In this document: positions 32,239 through 43,400 of the stretch, piece by piece | How positions within the stretch are numbered: position 1 is the stretch's first letter | Layout of the letters: every line of letters starts with the position of its first letter | Origin: Tubiluchus corallicola | Lineage: Eukaryota; Priapulida; Priapulimorpha; Priapulimorphida; Tubiluchidae | Length of the DNA stretch: 48,274 bases | Direction: 5' to 3' | Assembly: GCA_030141605.1 (NCBI GenBank) | Contig: JAQGDQ010001307.1 | Span: 1-48,274, forward strand | Made by a program: the position numbers and the translations under genes | Notes under the pieces: model-generated | Databases searched by the model: none | What the model was told of the DNA's origin: nothing | What the model saw: only the letters and a program-made list of their open reading frames with translations

Positions 32239-33141
32239 ATGCCAAAAATGATTCGACTTAACATAAGACGTTTTTCAAACGTACTTGCTATAAGTCCAAC
32301 TGGTATTTGCACGTTTGTTATAATAGTTTATCATTTTCTTTCTTTAAACTTACTGCTCAGGAATGAAATAATGGTTGGAAAACAAATGCCAACTAAAACT
32401 TTAATTCAGAACATGAACAAAGATTATTTCAAAGTAAAGAGGAAAAGGTGTGAGAAAAAAAACTTCGTAAAAATAATGAAGACAACGTTTTTTGATTCAG
32501 TTACTAAAACTGATCTTTCGTATACTAAAATAATTAACTTTGTTGAGCGAGATAGGCGATTCACACGAGAAAAAACGGTGACTATAGCAACGCAAACATC
32601 TTGGCATTTTATGCACCATTTGGTAGATTTGGCTGAGAGGTTTGATGGACCAATTTCAGCAGCTTTATATACACCAGGTGATAGTTTTGATTTCATAATA
32701 AATAGAGTAAATCTATATCGAAGATGTCACCTAAAATTTTCGCATTTAGTCTCAATTTCTCTATTTTTTCCAACAAATGCGCCTCCAGTTAATGAAAAAG
32801 AACAAAAAGAGATTCAGTTAGTTTGCGACAACATCTCCTTGCCACCATCCTATGGTCCTGATACATCGCGTTATGGAACTTATCCAATAAACGTAGGGAG
32901 AAATGCAGCTCGATTAGCAGTTTATACAGAATATGTTTTGCTCCTGGATGTGGAACTGAAACCTACTCCATTTTTAATGGGAAAGTTTGTCGACATGTTG
33001 AACAGAAAAACAACACAGCCTATGCAGAACGCTGTGTACGTTATTCCAATTTTTGAAATTGCTGATGACCAAGACATACCTAGGAATAAACGACAACTGC
33101 TAAAACTGCTAAAGCAAGGAAAAGCAGTGTCGTTCCACAAA
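32239..33141 (+). CDS. GT49 gene C exon 1: anchor and catalytic DxD-type motif
   Basis: 301 codons ending ...GKAVSFHK before a strong donor GTAAGT at 33142. Reading through the donor gives a short tail of translated (TC)n, which I reject as coding. Confidence 0.95.
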
Positions 33142-34374
33142 GTAAGTAGGCGTGTGGCAATTTCTTTTATAGTTATATCTGCATATGTTCTCTCGTCTCT
33201 CTCTCTCTCTCTTTCCTCCTCTCTCGCTTTTTCCGCAGGCGTGACTTTTATGTGACATATGACTTATATGTGAATGTCTAACAAGAAATCTGTTATATTG
33301 TGATATAATGTGCATCAGTGCATCAGTGTGAGCAGAAAGATCGAGATAGATTGAAAGTAATACAATTGTGGACCTATACGTTGTGATTTAAAAATAAAAA
33401 GTATGGTAACGCAAAAAAAACTTGTAAACAAGAAAACTGTATCAATTTTAAACTGTGACTGGTGTTTTGATACTCTGTAGCCTATACTGATTCAGCCAGA
33501 AACAAACAGAGAAAGTATTCATTTAAGTTCTCTAAGAAATAAAAATTCTAGAGGACAGAAAAGTGATGTTGAAGTCTTTAAAGAGTCAAATATTAGACTA
33601 ACCGAGCAGTTAGAAATGAAAGACAGTTTGGGGAAATAACACTCTATAGTTTGTGCAAAAACTGATGGCTGAGAACTGATTTCCTGCAAAACTGTTAGTC
33701 CTGTTTCAGATATTTTTGCTATAATCCTGATTGTACGAAAATTATAGAGGATGTGAAAAACGAAAAAAAAGAAATGGTAGTAGGGGTAATGTTACGATAC
33801 TGTGTGTTTTTGACCTTTGTCCTCTGGGGGTGCCCGACCCCCTCATTTTTTACCCCTTTCAAATAGCGGCTCCATTCCTTACCCTAGCTGCAAACCCTAA
33901 CACCCTTCAAATAATGGAACTGCCGAAATAATGTCCAATGCTAACTCTAACTGCACCTTAGCCCTCCAAATAATGTCCAACCCTAACCCCAGCTATATGA
34001 AAGTTTCCTTAAATGAGATTTGAACCGCCGTTTGATTGAGTGCAGGTCCTCCCCCATACCCTGGCCATGCCGTCTTTGATTGGTTTGCATGTGTTAAATG
34101 TGATATAAGTGTTGTAGGTTCTTTGCACATGCGTGTTTGCACTATCTCTATCTTGTTGCGAAATGAGGTGTAGGTTTGCAAATGCGCTGTTGGTCTAACC
34201 GTATCGTTAGGAAATGATAATGTTTGTTTAGAGCGTGGTTGTTCTAAGATTGTGTAATGATCTTATGCAATTGCTTTTCTGATTGTGTAATACATGAAGA
34301 CATGCACGTTAGAGCTCGTTGTTTAATCATCAACACATGCTATTTAATTAAGCTTTACAGAAAAAATTTTGTTT

Positions 34375-34409
<35 letters not shown>

Positions 34410-37400
34410 TGAAATACTTCTCCAAACAACAAAATCACATTTTCATAAATATTTATTGATCGAGTACAAATGAATTCTACATTTGATTACATGTTTCTAT
34501 AATTATTAAAATTCTACACATTTGATTATGCATTTCTGTATATATATATTCGTCATTTCGAAAAATCCTACCTCTCCAACTGGACTGAAGAATTGTTCAC
34601 TGTCAGCCAGGTGTCCGAAGACAGTTCTGCGGTGTGGCCGCCCACCTATCGCATAACAGTGCACGGCATGTTCTATTGTATTGAGTGGAAAAGTTGCAAA
34701 GTCGGACAATGTTTATCGGGTGGAAAGACTTCTCCAAACCAAAGGCAGAGGAAAACCTGAAATGTTTGTTCATGAAATGGCCAGGTTATCCGTTTTTTAC
34801 GAGTTGCTGGCTTCTAACACTTCGCCCAAACAGCATCAGGAAAACAGACCCGGCCCCTTCCGAGCGCAGTTGCTCGACTCACTCTAACTGAAGGGAGACT
34901 GGGAAGTGGGTCTGACGAAAATAGTCTATCCTCGCTCCTTTTACAACTACGAGAGTAATGCTTCCATGTCTGGAAAAGCCATCAGGCTACATGTGGCGAG
35001 CAATTTTCGCTCGCACTCTAAGATAGAGTTACCCAATGTACACTACAGCAACGCCGAGGAATTGATGCGCTACGTGCATGAACAGTTGCCCAGAAATTTT
35101 GTTTGACGTGAATTTTCATCCCATCTCCAGACACTCTCACTGGTCGGTGGAGGGAGAACTTTCCACTCTGGTCTTGTGCAAACCGATTGCAGACACTTCT
35201 GGAACATCGTGGAAATGGTGCTGACTCGAGGCAAATACCAGTCGCCCCATCCCTGCATAGTCAACGGTCAACATATCACGGTCAACAGACCCTGTGTATA
35301 CATGTGGATTGCATAGAATATTCACCCATGGGTGCCGCTCCTGCATGCCGCCACCATAACCATTGAGAGAGAGCACGGTGACACTGTGATGCACGAATTT
35401 CGACACATCTACTATCTCTATGTCAACAGGAGTCGCGCGAAGGGTCTAAAAGTCTACGTGTGCGACGACACAGGCAGAAAAGTGGACTTCTGCTGGGTAC
35501 TCTTGAATATTTACTTTAGACTGGTGCTGTAGCTAATAAGCAAAAGTGACCGCATCCAGTGTGGTGCGGTGCTCAGAAGTGCGAGGATGGTGGTTCCTAT
35601 TACATGTTTTACAGCAAACCTCAAGGGGGGTTTTGTCAGCATATGCCGGTGAGAGCCTACAGTGCTGCAGGGATCTATTCGGACTCTTGGCACAATAAGC
35701 CATACTGCTGATGCGAAAAATCTCCACAGTGGCCAAGCCGGCGGGTTGCCTGGCTCTGGGTGCCACAAAAGATGCAGCCAAGACCACCGCCAAGCAAGTT
35801 GCCGCAAGTTTGAAAGATGCCCTGGTGCAGGAGATAAGCAAATCGTGTCGAGTGTCAAAAAGTGCAAATGGAGCAAAACCAGGCCGCCGCTGCCTCGAAG
35901 AGGACCGAGAAAGCAGACAGGTGCCAGTAGGTACAAGAGTGTCAGAAGGAGGAGTAGAACTGGAATGAAAAAGGAAAGAAGAAGAAAGGTAGTCGACATC
36001 TTTTGGAGAGCATGGACACGCTGGCAGACCCAAGTGGCCATTTCCGAAGGACAATAGGTGGATTTTCACTTAATCAACACATACACAGAGAACATGACAA
36101 GTCCCATCAATTTTCACGTGGTAGGCAGTTTGGAAGAATATCTTAACTGCGATGATGCTCTGCTGGTCTTGGACCTGCGCATGTCAACTGCCGATGGAGA
36201 ACCGGTTTCCGGGGTGGGAGAGAACCCTCTTCTGCATGTGGGTCCAGTAAATTTGCCGGCCACTTCCATGTTTTCAGATTGCGAGGTGATCTTGGGAAAC
36301 ACTCAGATACAGGGTGGTTCGCAAGACTACGGCTACAGGGTTTACCTGCAAACCCTGCTGCAATTCAAACCCGAGTAAAATGCATGCAACTGGATCCTGC
36401 CAACCCGCAGATCGACCAACTGACTCAAAATCAGTTGTTGAGAGAAAGGGCAGCTCTGCTATGAGATGGAGTGCCAGCATGTCACCAAACTGTTTGTGGC
36501 TTTTTCCGTCAACCCCACTTTCTGCTAACCAGAGTAAATTTGCGCATAAGACAGCAGGCGGATTGGTACGTGATGAATGCATAAGCGGATCGCGTGTTTA
36601 CAACTTTCGTCATTTTAACATCAATCAAGTGAGCGTGTAGGTGGGTTCGGAAGAAATGCCTCATCGCACTTTCCACCCAGATCTCGAGAGAGGCAAAGTG
36701 GCGCACGAGTTTGCAGCTTTCTACCAGGCGTTCAACCTGTTTGGAGGAGATAAAGGAATGCTGGTGCCGGAACAATTTGCAGCACCCAGTTTGCCTTCAA
36801 CTTGAGCCCTGACCAGAGTCTGGTGCATCATCGCCAAGGCAACAAGGCCGATCAGGTCAAGATTGAATAAAAATTTGGAGAAGTGCTGCCACAAACCACC
36901 AACGTGGTGGTTGTGTCAATGGTATGTACGATGCCAAGATGGAGATCATGAAATTGCTAGACGTCATATCTCTATGAAGGAAGTGGCCCCGCTGATCGGA
37001 CTGCTAAAGACATTGGCTAAAGCGGCAATGTCCGTCCAACAATGACGAGGAGCTTAGCATAGTTTTGCTGCCAGTGTGGCTGTGGTGGGACTGGGCATCG
37101 CACATTTGCGAGAATTTATGAAAAAACGGGTTCCCCTGCTGGCCAGAAGACAGTTTCGTGGCGTTTACTCGGCATCCGAGTTGCTTGAGTGTGAAGGATG
37201 GAGACCACCCGCCAGTTTCGTGGTGAACACTCAAATGGACAATTTGCCATGCAGTCACTTGGTGGCACTGTACGTGAGCAATTCCGGATGCAGAGAATGC
37301 TTCGATTCGTACTGACTGGCTCTCAACTACAGAATCTGAAGCTTTATAAACCGAAAATGAGGTCGCATTTAGACTTTCAACACCAAAGACTTCCAGTGGC

Positions 37401-40400
37401 CCATCCAGCCCTAGTGCGGAGCTTATGCACTCTGGTTTTGTTGCAGACGTTCGAGTTACTCGTCGCTACACTAGCTGGTGTGCAATTTTTAGAGATTTTT
37501 TCTAGACAGAGAAGTGTTGCTGATGAAAAGACTATTTAGTGAAACAAGAGGTGGCGAGAGACGGACGTCGCGGTGCGACGTGGCTGGTGCATGCGACGTC
37601 CACGTTTGCATGTTAACAGAATGTATGCTAATAAATAAATAAAATGATTCGAAGCACGTATGCAAACAGAATGTATAATAATAAAATGTCCGAGTGCGCC
37701 ATCACATTTGTACGTTAATAGAATGTATGCAAATAAATAAATAAAAAAAACGATTTGAAATGTGTGTGCTAATAATCGATCTGAAGTGGCACCATTCCAT
37801 TTACTTGCACATACACAGCTAATCTAGTAAAATCTAGATTAGTAATTAGGAATCTAGCGCCTGAGTAAATGCTCACAGTGATTGCCATTCGATGCCAATT
37901 TTAAATGACAATGCTCACGAAAATTCTCGAGGGTTTTTCCGTATAGGCTATTATTAAACAGCTTGAAGAGATCTTTTCCCCAAAGCACTTTTGGTTGCTG
38001 TCTCTTCAAGCTGTTGGCAGATATAAAAACACGAAAAATTGGCGCTTGTCGAAATGAGACCTCTAGATAGAACTTTAGCAGAGAATTTGTACACCAAAGC
38101 TCATTTTTACTTTTTTCGCTACTTCTAAAGATGGGCGTGTGCAAATTTCGCATATCCATTGCCATTTCATGAACTCCGAAAATAACGAGGTATAGGTGTC
38201 ATCCGTTCGAGTGCCAGTGGGAAATCCACTGTTAAATCGTGCATTTCTGGAGGATATATATTCTCAGATCACGAAATATCCGACATCTCCAACCTCATCC
38301 ATGGAGGTCAGATCGAAGATACCGGGGTCAACCAGCTGCCTGAAATCGCCACAGTTTAGCAGTTGGGATAGGGCTTGTCCATACAGTGGCACATATCAGG
38401 ACAGTTAGCTGACACTTCGTGGACATTCACGAATCCACTCCCACTTCTAATGTTATTTTCAAAGTTACGAAACATGGTCAGATCCGAAATCCCAAGTCAA
38501 TGCCGGCAAAGTGAGATGGTGGATCAGATCTAGACCGAAATTTTGTGTGCACATTTTGCGTTAGTCCGAAAACACGCCTGTCAAAAGTGTACAATCGAAT
38601 TTTATGTATCAGAGGTAATACTGAAGCAGATTATGACACTCGAACTTGAGCCAGACGGTGTGCAAGCCACTTTGTATTCTGCCTCAGTAATATCTTCTCT
38701 CAACAATGTGCTAAAAATGCTCTTTTGCAGGTAGACGGTCCTCCTCCAATCTGGATGGATGACTTATGTATTCATAACATATCGCCCCATTAGATCTGAT
38801 GGTGTCCACAGAAAGAAGGGGATTATGATGTGTCATGAGCTCGGCATGTTTTCGGACATCAAAACTTGCTGCGAGAGTAGCCAAGCTGATATTAAGGTGT
38901 TGCAACGAATCTACGAAAAACCGCTGTTATCACCTGATTCTTCGTTTGCTCGAGAGTTTGTACATGAGCATCGAATGACCATCTCAATGTCAGACACTTT
39001 TCCGAACTTTGTGCAATCATGGTAATTTTTGAATTTTCGATAATGCCATGTTGCATTATAAAATGAGAATGGTACGAGCAAAAGTTGTGGATCACAACAT
39101 GTAAAACATTGTTATAGGCGCGCATTTTTGCATTACAAGAAATGCAAGCCACACACGAACCTAATTGCTGAACAAAAGGAGTTTTTTAGAATAGCCACAT
39201 TTGCTAAATGCCTGGAAGTTCACCTCATCGCGAAGAGACATGATCAGACATTGGTTGGCATTTTTCTGATGGTTCCACTGATGAACCTAAATCGTGAATG
39301 TAGAGCATTAATTGATGAGTTAATCACAATCATTCTCTATATTCACGAGGAAGTGGATCAGCCATCATATTCTCGTTAGGCGTGAGATAGAGGCCAGCTG
39401 CGTTGGTGTTTAGTTTTCAAGAGCGGATCATCGTTAGGAACGAGAATAGCTTCAATGTCGCAGTATACAATGTAACTGAGTGAAATTTGTTTATGAATGT
39501 TTTCGAAAGAAAGTTTCTTATCTGGAGGAGGTAATTTTCTTGGACGTGTCCATCAGCGCTATAGCATTCTTTTCTGTGATCATACAGGGCGATACGGTTA
39601 TCATAGAAGGGTTACAAACACCTTCGCAATGCTGCCAGTGATTTTTAGTGGAGTTGATATAGCAGGCAGTCTAGGTTAGGTAGGTAATGACAATGGGTAT
39701 AATCTGCCTGTGACGAGCACAAATCGTTAAACAGCAAGATGTTAATGAATTGACGACCAACAGTTGCTACTCTGAATGGAGTATTGTATAGACATCTAAT
39801 TCTCTTGTTTCTCGCCTCTTTGGCGGAATACAATAAAATATTTATACAATATTTTGGGTTATTTTTTTCGAACATTTTAGCTGCAGGGATTGGACTAGCT
39901 GGAAATTCTATCCTATTCCAATTCATATTGTGGTCATAGCAATCGTAATTTTGCGAAAAGCGCTGAATCCAATTTGTTAATAGATGTCTATACATTGCTC
40001 CCAAGATGGTGTACTTGAAACAGCTGCCATCGTCCTTGCACGCAATGTTCTCTAGTTAGCTGACAGAAGCTGGTGGGACCTTGGAGTGGAGAAAGACGTT
40101 CATAACTTTCCAACTGGATTTCGATCAACGGAAAGCCCAATATTACGTAGCCAGAACCATTAAGCAAATAAGATTGTAAATTATTTACAATGGTACTCCT
40201 GGCTTCGTAATACCAGTTGCCATCCAGAAAATCGTGAAAGCCAGAATTAAAGTATGAATTCGTTTTCCTCTTGAGATGGTCGTCTTGGCTGCCATCCTCC
40301 AACAGATGTTCTATTGTGGCAAGCCAAGACGACATGAATCTTAATGCCGTGACCAGTTTCAAAATGTGCATCACCTAAGCATTTCAATGGTAGCAGGAAA

Positions 40401-43400
40401 ATCATCTAAAACCAATTCGGCATTTATATCTAAGAGTTCTCCAGACTTGCATCACTCTAACATGTCAAGTTTCCACTAGATGGAATTCGTGTCCACTGAA
40501 AAGAAAGAAAACGTCAATTTTTAGCAATTGCGAATAACAAACGGCACACACACACACACACACACACTTTAACGAATAGTATACCGTGTGTTTATGTAAT
40601 ACTTATAATTTTTGAAACGTTTACGAAATAATAATAATTTTCCCAAAACACCGTCATCATCATCATCAACTATGATTGTTACTAAAGAAAACTATGTAGT
40701 TTACGTAATATATCACGAAAGTTATACACCTACCTGGATGTAAAAATGTTTACGGTGGACCCGCATTTCGCCTTAAAGTGGAAAGTTCGTCATGAACATC
40801 ATCAGTGTAGATGCCATTGTCGCTATCAACGCTTCTACCACCGATGTGAGAGTGTTGCATTGGCACGCTTGCTGCCTCTACTTGAGCTAGTGCTACTGTT
40901 GTCACATCTCTTGATGTTGATGGTTCCCCTGCCGTCAAGGGTTTCCTTTAAAAACAAACAATACACTTCACATTCACCATTTCTAACAAAACTCGCCATT
41001 AAATCAGATATTACGCAATAAAATGAGAGTCTGAAATGAACGATAAAACACGCCCAACAGAGACATAAAGATTGGAATGCACCATTTCTATGATTATGCA
41101 TTTGTGGGAAAGCTATTATTCAATAAAAATTAATGTGGCATGTCGGGCACCCCTCAGAGGTGAAAGGTCAAAGTCACACAGTATCGTAACATTATCCCTA
41201 CTAATTTTTAAAAACAGAATGACTATAAAGAAACGCCTGAGCGAGCTATTTTCTAAATATTGATTTGATACAGCTGACAACTTGGGAGCGAGGAAGAAGC
41301 TGTTGATTTTGCCGATAGTTGGAGAGAACGTTTTAGTAATTTATGCATTGTTTAATTTTGTACAGCTGTTGTTATACTTTGCAGGAAAAGACAAAATTAA
41401 GCCTACGATTTAGTAAGAGGACTGGTATTTGAAAAAACTGAAAAAGAGATAACAGAATAATGCTGCACCTAAATGGAACAATTAAATAAAAAATAAATTT
41501 TAACTAGTTAAAATTAGTAATCATCTAATGCTAGAGTAAGTCACGTGTTAACATTCTTACATGCTACACACAAAATTACTGTTGAATGACTTACGATTTT
41601 CTCCACACTTAAGGTAGTGACTCGCAGTTCTGAAATTTCGATAATTTTAACTTATTTTTTAATTTCTAATACAAAACTGCTAATTTGGTAGGACATGAGA
41701 GCACCGTCACGAACAATACATGTAACTAACATCGCGTCCTTAATCTGTTAACAGTTAATGTTAGCTCATTGTCTTAGTGAGTTCAATAGACATTGTAGGA
41801 TGCTAGAATTAACTTGGCTACCAATTCTGCCAACTTGAGTCACAAAAGTTCATACATTGGTGGCCACACACTTATGAAGTGGAGCACAACACATTTTAAG
41901 GCTATGTATTTGTTAAATGAATGCTTGATATTTTCAGAATACATGCGAGGCTTGCCATAGCATCCCGCATTATAATCGATGGCTAAAATCGACAGTATCA
42001 TCTGATCTGAGAGAGTTTTATATTACTAAATGGATGCCACTTGTGTGGGAACCAGTGTACATAGGTAAAATGTAATTATCATTATTTTTCAGAATAAAAG
42101 TGATTATTGATTTAATTTTCTCTCACTGGTCAGGCCATGATTAAATTGTAAGATGTTTCAATAAACTGGGGCTTATGACTTCGTTACAAACTTTTTGCAT
42201 AATTTAGAACAAAATAAGCACTTTTAGGAAATAGTGAAATTAAAGATAAAAACTTTATTTCTTGTTTCTTTCAGTGCATATCGAGTAAGTTACCAATAGA
42301 ACAATAAACACAACCTAATTAAAACCACTATTTAAAATTACAAGTCAAATCAAGTAAATATGTGCAGAAAGAACAGAGAATTAGAAAGTTTAATATTTCG
42401 AAAACAATTAGGAAGTGTATATTCCGAAAGGACAAACAATTTGGAAATTGAAATGACATCTATATTAAGACAATATTTTATATAAAACAGAATTTGACTT
42501 CATTACTTGAATTTAAAATCAGCTGACGAAGTCTGAAAGCATTTTATGTAAAATGGCTTTATAATGATTACAGCCTTTCTCTGCTCATATTCTACTTAGA
42601 TGCTGTGCCGCTCCTATGATAAGCAAAAAACTTCGTCAAACTTCCTCGATGACAAAGAGAAGAATAGTGCCAGTTTTAATTCCAATATAGTGCTAGCCCA
42701 AAACACGATTTTGCTGTGAACCGTCGAAAACTTATTTTATACAAAATGTGTAATATATGTGAAAAAAAGACAAGCAAGGCAGGTCAGTAAGAACAATAGA
42801 AGTTAGAAGTTGCTAAGGAGCAGGGGCGGAACTAGATGTGGCAAGCAGGGGCAGCAAAAATTTTCTGGGGGGGGGGGAGGCGAGGTATCCGAAGTCGTTA
42901 AGCCAATTTTTAACCCCTTTTATACTGCATGCAGGCCTCTCAGTTAACCTAACGTTAAATTTACCATACACAAATTTTAAGAAACTAATACGCAGGAAAT
43001 ATTACATTATTATGTCAAGTTTAAGTATGTGTCATAATTTTAACGTCGCAGGTCTTTTGCTAAAAACGTGTCGATGACTTTGTTTTCCGACACACACTCA
43101 TCGTACACATCTCGCTCAATGTGAATGACTGCCAAATGATTTAACCGTTCCTCCCTCATTGTTCGACGGAGCCACGAATGCAACCTTCGCAAAACACTGA
43201 AACACCGTTCACATGAGCAGCTAGTGACTGGAATAGTGACTCCAATCTGAAGAACACGTTTTAGAATGGGAAACAAATCACCGTCGAGCACCTTCCAAAG
43301 GGATAATATTGTTGGTTCCTCAACTCGACCAAATACTCTTTTGGCCATCACAGTCTCTGTTTTTAGCATGTCAGTCTGAATATTGTAGTGTTCAGCAAAA

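Larger units (their letters stand above)
33779..41202. mobile_element. Polinton/Maverick-type (adintovirus-like) fossil, about 7.4 kb, inside intron 1 of GT49 gene C
   Basis: Terminal inverted repeats at both ends enclose, on +, remnants of a chromo-like integrase tail, a structural protein, a basic minor capsid-like protein, a double jelly-roll major capsid-like protein and an adenain-type protease; on -, facing them, a protein-primed type B DNA polymerase. This set and the convergent arrangement are typical of Polintons. Every gene is broken by stops and frameshifts. I see no integrase core and no packaging ATPase, and 7.4 kb is well below the usual 15-20 kb, so parts have been deleted. Termini are 5'-AG...CT-3'. 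Six-base flanks AATGGT and AATTTT agree at four positions, a possible worn target duplication. Confidence 0.88.

Noticed and set aside
33142-33255. C-terminal extension of gene C exon 1 past residue 301
   Set aside because: It passes a strong GTAAGT donor and reads translated (TC)n. The homologous gene A splices at the same residue, and exons 2 and 3 match in phase.
40746-41021. 91-codon + strand open frame at the right end of the Polinton-like fossil
   Set aside because: Low-complexity leucine-rich frame opposite another short ORF, with no motif and no position expected for a Polinton gene.
41142-41203. Terminal repeats as two independent short elements
   Set aside because: They are inverted relative to each other, sit just outside all the viral-type remnants and nowhere else in the window, and have 5'-AG/CT-3' ends. 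Still, copies elsewhere in the genome could revive this reading.
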